A DNA stretch of 48,806 bases from Gemmatimonadota bacterium (GTDB taxonomy: Bacteria > Gemmatimonadota > Gemmatimonadetes > Longimicrobiales > Gaopeijiaceae): assembly GCA_007126575.1 (NCBI GenBank), contig SLBA01000011.1, positions 1 through 48,806 on the forward strand, given 5' to 3'. Made by a program: the position numbers and the translations under genes. Shown here in pieces: positions 41,788 to 48,806 of the stretch. The first letter of the stretch is position 1. Every line of letters begins with the position of its first letter. The notes beneath the pieces are model-generated. The model was given only the letters and a program-made list of their open reading frames with translations, was not told the origin of the DNA and ran no database searches.

Positions 41788-43881
41788 GTGACATCGACGC
41801 ATTGGCTCTTCCGCGTAGCGGAGCGGGCGGGCATGAAAGCTTCCGGAACCCCGTCGATCGCGCCCTCGACCCCGGTTCGTGAAGCATGGAATCCGGTGGT
41901 GAGGGCGCTCGGCGTCGACGACCATCGACTCGCGAGCGCGGTGGCTTCGCACTTCCGCCTCGACCTGGCCGACTTCGGGGGATCGGACCCGACTGCGTCC
42001 GAGGTGATTCCGGAGTCGGTGGCCCGCAAGCATCATGTCTTTCCCCTGACGATCACCGACCGCCAGATCACGGTCGCGACCTGTGACCCGACCGATCTCG
42101 ACGCGGAGCGCTCGCTGGGCTTCGCGTCGGGGCGCACGGTGGTCTTTCGGGTGGCTTCTCCCCAGCAGATCCGGGACGCTCTGGACGGATCGTTCTCGCC
42201 GGAGCGCTCCGTCGAGGCGCTCCTGAGCAACCTGGACGTTTCCGGGGTCGAGGAGGCCGATGGTTTCCAGGTGGTCGAGGAGCGCGGCCCGGAGTCGTTG
42301 GCGGCCGCAGACGTCGAATCGGGACCGGTCACCAAGCTGGCCAACCTGATCATCCGCGATGGGATCGAGGCGGGGGCGTCGGACATCCACATCGAGCCCG
42401 GTCGCGGGAAGGGGCACGTCAGGATCCGGGTCGATGGCGTGCTCCGGCAGCACATGGAGCTCCCCATGCCCGCCCTCAACCGGGTGATCTCGAGGATCAA
42501 GATCCTCTCGAAACTCGACATCACCGACCGGCTGAGGCCGCAGGACGGCAAGGCACGGGTGCAGGTGAGAAACAGCGGCTACGACCTGCGCGTGTCGACG
42601 ATCCCCTCGGCCGGGTCCGAGAAGTGCGTGATCCGGATCCTTGCCTCGACCCAGACCTTCACCCTCGACGGGCTCGGGATTCCCACCGTGGAGCTGGAGC
42701 GCTTCCAGCAGCTCCTGGGCCACCGCGAGGGGATCGTGCTCGTGACCGGACCCACGGGATCGGGCAAGACCACCTCGCTCTACGGCGCCCTGCGGGAGCT
42801 GGCCGACGGGAAGGTCAACATCATGACGGTCGAGGACCCGGTCGAGTACGACCTGCCCGCGATCACGCAGATCCAGGTCGAGACCAAGCAGGGGGTGTCC
42901 TTCGCCGGAGCGCTTCGCGCGATCCTGCGTCAGGATCCGGACGTGATCCTGGTCGGTGAGATCCGGGACCGCGAGACGGCCGAGACCGCGGCGCAGGCCG
43001 CGCTGACCGGACACCTGGTGCTGGCCACCGTGCACGCGAACGACGCGGTCGCGGCGGTGGCCCGACTCGCCGACCTCGGACTGCAGCACTCGACGGTGGC
43101 GACCGCGCTTCGAGGGACGCTCGCCCAGCGCCTTCTGCGTCGGGTCTGTTCAGCCTGTGCGGAGCCGGTGCGGGGCTCGCTGACCCCCGAGGAGCAGGAG
43201 CTGGCCCGCCGCCTCGACACCGAGCCGCTCGTGCGGGCCGTGGGGTGCTCCGAGTGCGGCTTCACCGGGTATCGCGGACGCCTTCCCGTGCTCGAAGTGA
43301 TGTTCATCGACCCCCGGATCCAGGAGGCGATCGAACTGCGAAAGGGACATGCGACGCTGCAGCGTCTTGCGATCCAGGGTGGCATGCGCACGATGCGCGA
43401 TGTCGCACTGGAGTACGTGCGCGAGGGGCGCACCACCCTGGTCGAGGTCGAGCGGGTCATCGGACAGATGGTCGATCACCAGGAACGCGAAGCGGCGAAG
43501 GGGCCTCCCCGGATTCTCGTCGTCGATGACGAGGAGGATGCCCGGCTCCTGGCGACCACACAGCTCCAGAGCCAGGGGTTCGAAGTGACGGCGGTCGAGG
43601 ACGGTCAGGCCGCGATGGATATTCTGGCGACGGACCCGGACTGGTCTCTGATGATTCTCGACCTCCGGATGCCCGGCAAGGACGGTCGCGAGGTGTTGCG
43701 CTGGGTCCGGGGAGCCGTCGATACGGCGGCCCTTCCCGTGCTGGTGCGTACCGGCAAGGAGGGCGACGAGTCCGAGGCCGAGCTTCTCGAGGCCGGAGCC
43801 GACGGGTATCTCTCGAAGGGAATCCAGCCGGATCGGTTCATCGCCCGGGTCCGTGCCATTCTCCGGCGGGCGGCCCTCTGA
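41788..43881 (+). CDS. GspE/PilB-type secretion ATPase fused to a receiver domain
   Basis: 697 aa. Residues ~1-160 are the T2SS-E/PilB N-terminal domain. Then the ATPase core: Walker A GPTGSGKT (321-328), Asp box VEDPVEYDL, Walker B-type DVILVGEIRDRETAE, HANDAVAAVARL, and a Cys4 zinc site (CSACAEP...CSECGFTGYRGR). From ~573 to 697 is a CheY-like receiver: VVDDEEDA, phospho-acceptor D625 in LDLRMPGKDG, T~652 and K~677. It powers type IV pilus or type II secretion assembly; the receiver suggests control by a histidine kinase. GTG 41788 with GGAG 11 nt upstream. No other pilus genes are nearby. Confidence 0.9.
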   Translation: MTSTHWLFRVAERAGMKASGTPSIAPSTPVREAWNPVVRALGVDDHRLASAVASHFRLDLADFGGSDPTASEVIPESVARKHHVFPLTITDRQITVATCDPTDLDAERSLGFASGRTVVFRVASPQQIRDALDGSFSPERSVEALLSNLDVSGVEEADGFQVVEERGPESLAAADVESGPVTKLANLIIRDGIEAGASDIHIEPGRGKGHVRIRVDGVLRQHMELPMPALNRVISRIKILSKLDITDRLRPQDGKARVQVRNSGYDLRVSTIPSAGSEKCVIRILASTQTFTLDGLGIPTVELERFQQLLGHREGIVLVTGPTGSGKTTSLYGALRELADGKVNIMTVEDPVEYDLPAITQIQVETKQGVSFAGALRAILRQDPDVILVGEIRDRETAETAAQAALTGHLVLATVHANDAVAAVARLADLGLQHSTVATALRGTLAQRLLRRVCSACAEPVRGSLTPEEQELARRLDTEPLVRAVGCSECGFTGYRGRLPVLEVMFIDPRIQEAIELRKGHATLQRLAIQGGMRTMRDVALEYVREGRTTLVEVERVIGQMVDHQEREAAKGPPRILVVDDEEDARLLATTQLQSQGFEVTAVEDGQAAMDILATDPDWSLMILDLRMPGKDGREVLRWVRGAVDTAALPVLVRTGKEGDESEAELLEAGADGYLSKGIQPDRFIARVRAILRRAAL

Positions 43882-43901
43882 ATCCGACCTCCTCCCGAGA
43901 A

Positions 43902-43932
43902 TTGACACCCTGAGGGGTGACTGCGAAGTTAA
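43902..43932 (+). promoter_or_regulatory. Candidate -35 before secD
   Basis: Perfect TTGACA at 43902-43907 in the 123-bp gap. No good -10 lies at 16-18 bp; GAAGTT (43925-43930) is weak. Low confidence. Confidence 0.25.
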
Positions 43933-44004
43933 GAGGCTTGGCAGAGGGGCCCCCCGTCGGGAGTCCCGTCGTCCGCTCATCTTCTGAAGGTCCAACACGC
44001 AGAT

Positions 44005-45696
44005 ATGTTCAAATCCATCCGAGCCCGGATCCTCCTGATCCTTCTCGTGGTGGGAGCCTCCGGTTGGTATCTCTACAGCAACCACATGGAAACGGGCTCC
44101 CCCATCAAACTGGGTCTCGACCTTCAGGGGGGCATGCACCTCGTCCTCGAGATCGATGATCCGGAAGGCCTCATGTCTCTCGAGGACCGGGCCGACGCGA
44201 TCCAGCGATCCGAGCGTGTCATCCGGAATCGGGTGGACGAGCTTGGGGTCGAGGAGCCGATCATCCAGACGGTCGGACAGGATCGACTGATCGTCGAACT
44301 CGCCGGGGTCACCGACGAGGAGCGGGCCAAGGAGCTCGTCGGTACCACCGCCCTGCTCGAATGGAAGCTGGTGCTGAGCACCTCGCAGATCGAGGCGGCG
44401 CTGGGCCGGCTCGATGCGGCGGTGGTGGCCGCGATCGGCGCGGATTCGATCCGGGCGCTCGGTCGCGACATCGAGATGGCACAGGAGACGGTCGAGGACC
44501 TCCTCTTCGGTGGCCAGCCTCCCCCGGAAGAGGAGCTGACCGAAGAGCAGCGGGCACTGCAGGAGGAGCTCGAGGAGGCCGAGGACCCGGAGGCGCTGCA
44601 GGAGCTCGAAGAGGAGCTGGAGCAGCTGACCGAGGATGAGCGGCTCCTTCGCCCCTTCTCTTCGCTTCTTCTGGATTCGGGCCAGCCGGGCGAGTTCCTG
44701 GTGACCACCGAGGACTACCAGGTCGCCCGGATGTTCACGGAGCTCCCCCAGTTCCAGGCCGCACTTCCCCGCGGGGTGACGGTGCAGTGGGGCTGGCAGC
44801 CGCAGGCGTTCGGCGGCCGACTCTACCGCCAGCTGTATGTGCTCCAGCGCGACGCCTTCCTGACCGGAGACATGCTCGAAGATGCCAGCTCGGCCCGGGA
44901 TCAGCAGTTCAACCAGCCGATCGTGCAGTTCGAGCTTTCTCGTGCCGGCGGTCGGCTGTTCGGTGACCTGACCGGACAGAACATCGGGGAGCGGATCGCC
45001 ATCATCCTGGACCGCGAGGTCGTGAGCGCTCCCACGGTGCGCGCGCAGATCCGCACCCGGGGTCAGATTGAGCTCGGTGGGTCCTCGATGGAAGAGGCCC
45101 GTGACCTCGCGCTCGTCCTGCGGGCCGGTGCGCTTCCCGCCCCCTTGCGCATCATGGAGGAGCGGACGGTCGGACCCTCGCTCGGTCAGGACTCGATCGA
45201 TCAGGGAATGATCGCGGGGATCATCGGGCTGTTGCTCGTGGTCGTGATCATGATCGCGTACTACAAGGTCACGGGAATGATCGCGATCGGGGCGTTGACC
45301 GTATACATGCTCCTCGTAATGGGGGGTCTGGCCGCCCTGGGCGCCACCCTCACCGTGCCCGGAATCGCGGGACTGATCCTGTCGATCGGTATGGCGGTGG
45401 ACGCGAACGTCCTGATCTTCGAACGAATACGAGAGGAAGTGGACGCCGGTCGAGCGGTCCGAACCGCGGTGGACGAAGGGTTCGGCCACGCGCTGTCGGC
45501 GATTGTCGACGCGAATCTGACGACGCTGATCACCGCGCTGATCCTCTTCCAGTTCGGAACGGGTCCGGTCCGGGGGTTTGCCGTCACCCTGTCGGTCGGG
45601 ATCATCGCATCGTTCTTCTCGGCGCTCTATGTGACCCGGACGCTGTACCTGATCTACATCCGGAACAAGAAGGCCCAGGACACCATCAGTATCTGA
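44005..45696 (+). CDS. secD: Protein translocase subunit SecD
   Basis: 563 aa. One N-terminal helix, then the SecD P1 region (GLDLQGGMHLVLEI; VIRNRVDELGVEEPIIQTVG), the hydrolase-like LGKGDV-type segment replaced here by LLEWKLV, and the five-helix RND part (LGATLTVPGIAGLILSIGMAVDANVLIFERIREE). Residues ~166-219 are an acidic Glu/Leu/Gln-rich, coiled-coil-like insertion not found in E. coli SecD. SecDF uses the proton gradient to pull proteins through SecYEG. Separate from secF by 82 bp. ATG 44005. Confidence 0.95.
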   Translation: MFKSIRARILLILLVVGASGWYLYSNHMETGSPIKLGLDLQGGMHLVLEIDDPEGLMSLEDRADAIQRSERVIRNRVDELGVEEPIIQTVGQDRLIVELAGVTDEERAKELVGTTALLEWKLVLSTSQIEAALGRLDAAVVAAIGADSIRALGRDIEMAQETVEDLLFGGQPPPEEELTEEQRALQEELEEAEDPEALQELEEELEQLTEDERLLRPFSSLLLDSGQPGEFLVTTEDYQVARMFTELPQFQAALPRGVTVQWGWQPQAFGGRLYRQLYVLQRDAFLTGDMLEDASSARDQQFNQPIVQFELSRAGGRLFGDLTGQNIGERIAIILDREVVSAPTVRAQIRTRGQIELGGSSMEEARDLALVLRAGALPAPLRIMEERTVGPSLGQDSIDQGMIAGIIGLLLVVVIMIAYYKVTGMIAIGALTVYMLLVMGGLAALGATLTVPGIAGLILSIGMAVDANVLIFERIREEVDAGRAVRTAVDEGFGHALSAIVDANLTTLITALILFQFGTGPVRGFAVTLSVGIIASFFSALYVTRTLYLIYIRNKKAQDTISI

Positions 45697-45707
45697 GGAG
45701 TGAACGG

Positions 45708-45734
45708 CCCCCGGGGACATTCAGTCTCCGGGGG
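45708..45734 (+). other. Stable hairpin between secD and secF
   Basis: CCCCCGGGGAC (45708-45718) pairs with GTCTCCGGGGG (45724-45734) with one G-U pair and a 5-nt loop, 11 bp. It starts 12 bp after the secD stop and has no T-run. It may attenuate transcription or mark an mRNA processing site between the two genes. Confidence 0.55.
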
Positions 45735-45778
45735 TCGGTCCGCATCCCCTCCACCAGACCCCCAAGGCTGCACATTAC

Positions 45779-46753
45779 ATGAGATTTTTCAAGGACGCGA
45801 GCTACCAGTTCATCGAGAAGCGGCGGAAGGCCTACGTGGTCTCCGCCGTGGTGATCGTACTGGGGCTGGGTGCGATGCTCTACAACGTCGTGAGCATCGG
45901 AAGCTGGGTCGATTACGGTATCGACTTCACCGGCGGCACCGTCATGGTCTTCGAGTTCGAGGACGAGACGTCGGCCGCGGATCTGCGGGAGGCGCTCGGA
46001 GGAGCCCAGGCCCCTTCGATCGCGGAGTTCGGTGCGGACAATCAGTACATCGTTCGCGCCCCCCTCGCCGAAGACACCGATGACATCGAGGTCGTCTCCC
46101 GAGCGCTGCGGGCGCAGCTCGACGCGTCGCCGGCAGTCGGAGCGTACCAGGTGATCCAGACGGACATCGTGGGGGCGAAGATCGGAGAGGAGCTGACGCA
46201 GCAGGCGCTGCTCGCGATCCTCTTCTCCTTCGTTCTGACCCTTATCTACATTGCCTTCCGGTTCGAATTCCGGTTCGGGCTGGCTTCGATCATCGCAACC
46301 ACCCACGACATCCTGATCACGCTGGGGTTCCTGGCGCTCTTCCGGGTCGAGATCTCGCTGCCGACCGTTGCGGCGATCCTGACGATCGTCGGGTACTCGC
46401 TGAACGACACGATCGTGGTGTTCGACCGGATCCGCGAGAATCTCAACAAGAAGGGCGGGCGCCGTGAGGATCCGATCAAGCTGATCGACCGGTCGATCAA
46501 CGAGGTGCTCCCGCGTACGGTGATGACCTCGGGGACCACCCTTGCGGTGCTCCTCTCGCTCCTGATCCTCGGCGGTGCCGTGATCCGGGACTTCACGATC
46601 GTCCTGATCCTGGGAGTCGTGATCGGTACGTACTCCTCGATCTTCGTCGCCTCGCCCGCGTTGCTCGAGATTCAGCGTCGCTGGGAGAAGAAGGACAAGA
46701 AGAAAAAGAAGGGTGCGACGGCCCGGAAGAGTCGCAAGGCGATTCCGGTCTGA
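45779..46753 (+). CDS. secF: Protein translocase subunit SecF
   Basis: 324 aa. GIDFTGGTVMVFEF is the SecF P4 signature. QTDIVGAKIGEELTQQALLAILFSF opens the membrane part, VGYSLNDTIVVFDRIRENL is the conserved SecF motif, and the C-terminus is a Lys-rich tail (DKKKKKGATARKSRK). Partner of SecD upstream. ATG 45779. Confidence 0.95.
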   Translation: MRFFKDASYQFIEKRRKAYVVSAVVIVLGLGAMLYNVVSIGSWVDYGIDFTGGTVMVFEFEDETSAADLREALGGAQAPSIAEFGADNQYIVRAPLAEDTDDIEVVSRALRAQLDASPAVGAYQVIQTDIVGAKIGEELTQQALLAILFSFVLTLIYIAFRFEFRFGLASIIATTHDILITLGFLALFRVEISLPTVAAILTIVGYSLNDTIVVFDRIRENLNKKGGRREDPIKLIDRSINEVLPRTVMTSGTTLAVLLSLLILGGAVIRDFTIVLILGVVIGTYSSIFVASPALLEIQRRWEKKDKKKKKGATARKSRKAIPV

Positions 46754-46823
46754 GGATCACCGGGTCCACGGGCGGTCCGCCGCCCCCTTCTCGACCGTCG
46801 GATGCAAGGGACCGCTGTACTCG

Positions 46824-47645
46824 ATGATCATCGACACGCACTGCCATCTCACCGCGCCCCCCTTCGAGGATGATCTCGACGAGGTCCTGACGAGGGCGGC
46901 GGAAGCGGGCGTCGGTGCCGTGGTCAGCATCGCGTCGGATCTGGAGGACGCCGAACACGTCGAGGCGCTCTGTGCGCGGGCGGCGCATGCGGACGCGGGC
47001 GGGCCGCGAATCTTCGGCACTGCGGGGATTCACCCGCACCAGGTCGGCGAGTTGCCCACGGGCGCCGGGGCGAAGGACGAGGTGCTGGCCCTGCTGCGAG
47101 AGCGGCTCTCGGCGCCGGGCACCGTGGCCCTCGGCGAGTGCGGACTCGATTTCCACTACGACTTCTCGCCTCGCGACGTGCAGTTCCGCTGGTTCGAATG
47201 CCAGCTCGAGCTGGCCGGAGAGCTGGGGCTCCCCGTGGTCGTGCACTGCCGCGAGGCCGAGGCCGAGATGACCTCGATCGTCCGTTCGGCGGGCGAAGCG
47301 GGAGTCCGCGGGGTCCTGCACTGCTTCCCCGGAGACCTCTCGCTCCTCGAGGCCGCAATGGACGCCGGCTGGTACGTCTCCTTCACCGGGATCGTCACCT
47401 TCCGCAGCTTCCGCGGAGACGAGGCCGTGCGGGCGGTGCCGTCGGATCGGTACTTCGTCGAGACCGATGGACCCTACCTGGCGCCGATACCCCATCGGGG
47501 CCGCCGGAACGAGCCCGCCTTCGTGCGCCACACCATCGAGCGGGTCGCGGAGCTGCGCGGGGAGCCCGTCGAGGGGGTGATCGAGCGGACGACCCGGACG
47601 GCCGAGGCCTTCTTCGGCTTCGAGGCCCGCTCCGGAGCCCGATGA
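46824..47645 (+). CDS. tatD: TatD-family metal-dependent hydrolase (DNase)
   Basis: 273 aa. The N-terminal metal motif is IDTHCHL (H-x-H); GTAGIHPHQVGE, ALGECGLDFHYDFSPRDVQ, VHCREAEAEM, LHCFPGDLSLLEAAM and the final FVETDGPYLAP are all family landmarks. Members are exonuclease or 3' repair-type hydrolases in the cytosol; the in vivo substrate is uncertain. ATG 46824 is chosen as the start of the motif region; the frame is open to 46713. The stop overlaps the mutL start as ATGA. Confidence 0.93.
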   Translation: MIIDTHCHLTAPPFEDDLDEVLTRAAEAGVGAVVSIASDLEDAEHVEALCARAAHADAGGPRIFGTAGIHPHQVGELPTGAGAKDEVLALLRERLSAPGTVALGECGLDFHYDFSPRDVQFRWFECQLELAGELGLPVVVHCREAEAEMTSIVRSAGEAGVRGVLHCFPGDLSLLEAAMDAGWYVSFTGIVTFRSFRGDEAVRAVPSDRYFVETDGPYLAPIPHRGRRNEPAFVRHTIERVAELRGEPVEGVIERTTRTAEAFFGFEARSGAR

Positions 47646-48806
47646 GCAGAGGGGCGATGTCCCGGACGATCCAGGTTCTCCCGGATGCCGTCGCGAACCA
47701 GATCGCGGCCGGGGAGGTGGTGGAGCGCCCGGCGAGCGTCGTCAAGGAGTTGGTCGAAAACGCCGTCGATGCCCGAGCCGAACGGATCGAGGTGCGGATC
47801 GAGCGCGGGGGCAAGCGGTCGATACGGGTGGCGGACGACGGGGTGGGAATGAGTCGCGAAGACGCGCTCCTCTCGCTGGACCGGCACGCGACTTCGAAGA
47901 TCCGCAGGGCAGAAGACCTTCGCGGCGTGCGCAGCTTCGGGTTCCGCGGCGAGGCCCTCCCGTCGATTGCTTCGGTTTCGCGGCTCACCATCGAGACCCG
48001 GCGCCGGGCCGACCCCGTGGGAACACGAGTCTCGGTGCGCGGCGGAACGGTGCTCGATGTGCGCGATCACCCGCGAAATCCGGGCACGACGGTCCTGGTC
48101 GAAAACCTCTTCTTCAACGCCCCCGCGCGATCCAAGTTTCTGCGGGCCCCGGGGGTCGAGAGCCGGGCGGTCAGCGAAGCCCTGACCCCCATCGCGCTCG
48201 CGAATCCGGCGCTCGAGCTGACCCTCTGGTCCGATGATCGCCCGCTGCTCGAACTTCCCTCCTCGGCGGGGCTCGGCGGCCGGGTCGCCGCGATCTGGGG
48301 TGACGATGCGGCATCGGGCCTGATCGCGGCGGACCACGAAGACGAAGGGTTCCGGGTGCAGGGGCTCATCCAGCGCCCCGACGCCACCCGTCCGGGGTTC
48401 AGGCGGTCGCAGCTCTTCGTGGCCGGACGTCCCTTTCGGGACCCCGGGCTGCTGCAGGCCGCGGGGCGGGGATACCGGACCACGATCCCCGCGGACCACC
48501 GTCCGTGGATCTTCCTCTTCCTGTCGGTTCCCGACGGGTCCGTCGATGTGAATGTGCACCCGACCAAGGCCGAGGTCCGCTTCGACCGAAGGGAGCGAGT
48601 GGAGCGCGTGGTCGAGGAGGCCGTTCGGGGCGCGCTCGAGGGCCTGGCGTCGTCGGCCACCTTCGACGCCCCGCACGCCCCCCCGGAGATGAGGGTCCGC
48701 GAGCAGCCGAAGCCCCTGGCTGAGGGGGCCGACACCGAGTCGCAGATGGCGCTCTTCCTGGCCTCGGGGCCCGGACCCGGCGACGCGCCGGGCGCGGCGA
48801 CCACTC
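47642..48806 (+). CDS. mutL: DNA mismatch repair protein MutL (3' end beyond window)
   Basis: About 388 codons visible. GHKL ATPase motifs: NQIAAGEVVERPASVVKELVENAVDA (motif I, with the catalytic E and Mg-binding N), VADDGVGM (motif II), HATSKI and GFRGEAL. Then the S5-like domain (GTTVLVENLFFNAPAR) and the linker start. It forms the repair complex with MutS. Whether the C-terminal endonuclease motif is present cannot be seen. ATG 47642 overlaps tatD; an ATG at 47657 is an alternative start. Confidence 0.95.
   Translation, partial: MSRGAMSRTIQVLPDAVANQIAAGEVVERPASVVKELVENAVDARAERIEVRIERGGKRSIRVADDGVGMSREDALLSLDRHATSKIRRAEDLRGVRSFGFRGEALPSIASVSRLTIETRRRADPVGTRVSVRGGTVLDVRDHPRNPGTTVLVENLFFNAPARSKFLRAPGVESRAVSEALTPIALANPALELTLWSDDRPLLELPSSAGLGGRVAAIWGDDAASGLIAADHEDEGFRVQGLIQRPDATRPGFRRSQLFVAGRPFRDPGLLQAAGRGYRTTIPADHRPWIFLFLSVPDGSVDVNVHPTKAEVRFDRRERVERVVEEAVRGALEGLASSATFDAPHAPPEMRVREQPKPLAEGADTESQMALFLASGPGPGDAPGAATT

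Noticed and set aside
43150-45720. 856-codon minus-strand frame opposite GspE-REC and SecD
   Set aside because: Shadow of two certain genes; no independent evidence.

Overview
The window is 48.8 kb of very GC-rich bacterial chromosome. It is densely packed: no gap exceeds about 220 bp and there are about 40 protein genes. Many neighbouring genes are translationally coupled through ATGA, GTGA or TTGA stop/start overlaps. I see no rRNA, tRNA, CRISPR array, phage or transposase. The gene content suggests a member of the Gemmatimonadota or a near relative, probably a free-living or host-associated aerobic heterotroph: large secreted M14 and M28 peptidases, a 6-bladed beta-propeller lipoprotein, an LVIVD-repeat protein, a Tat-signal TldD, an aerotolerance (Bat)-like cluster, and a GspE-receiver fusion. 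This is inference; no marker gene was aligned.

Layout. 1-4.9 kb: a membrane-anchored MutS-like ATPase (3' end off the window) coupled to a nitronate monooxygenase-type flavoprotein, both on the minus strand; then a Ca2+/Na+ antiporter and asd on the plus strand. 4.9-11.2 kb: a secreted M28 aminopeptidase and a GNAT acetyltransferase (minus), then an M14 carboxypeptidase with a C-terminal GATase-like domain and a MATE exporter (plus). 11.4-20.3 kb: an Ig/LVIVD-repeat secreted protein followed by moxR - DUF58 - batA-like - DUF4175/DUF4159 fusion, a tightly overlapping Bat-type envelope cluster. 20.3-24.7 kb: an isoprenylcysteine-methyltransferase-like membrane protein (minus), a second M14 peptidase, and a membrane-anchored GATase-like protein of the kind normally seen with Bat clusters. 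24.8-29.7 kb: a TldD/PmbA pair (TldD with a Tat-type signal), a Lon-N-domain protein, a small membrane protein and an alpha/beta hydrolase.

29.7-30.7 kb is a disturbed locus. An RHH/DUF433-type antitoxin is intact, its DUF5615-type toxin is cut short, and the toxin runs tail-to-tail into a truncated beta-propeller lipoprotein gene on the other strand. 30.8-34.0 kb: murB (minus), purT, a DCC thiol-oxidoreductase-like protein and an orphan BlaI/MecI-type repressor. 34.1-37.5 kb (minus): SCO1-type copper chaperone, YtkA/FixH-like lipoprotein, a FixG/NapH-like polyferredoxin and a small membrane protein form one overlapping operon. 37.6-41.6 kb (plus): divergently, a troABCD-type Mn/Fe/Zn ABC transporter. 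Both its permeases carry a C-terminal winged-helix tail, and its promoter region holds two 16-bp TTTAG-N6-CTAAA boxes in a 38-bp symmetric element typical of DtxR/MntR control. 41.8-48.8 kb: GspE/PilB ATPase fused to a receiver domain, secD, secF, tatD and mutL (runs off the end).

The most interesting parts are the metal-regulated divergent region at 37.5 kb, the broken toxin-antitoxin junction at 30.38 kb, the Bat-like cluster with a His-rich DUF4175/DUF4159 fusion, and the possible Tat co-export of a TldD/PmbA protease pair. All functions are read from motifs and domain recognition by eye; no database search was run.
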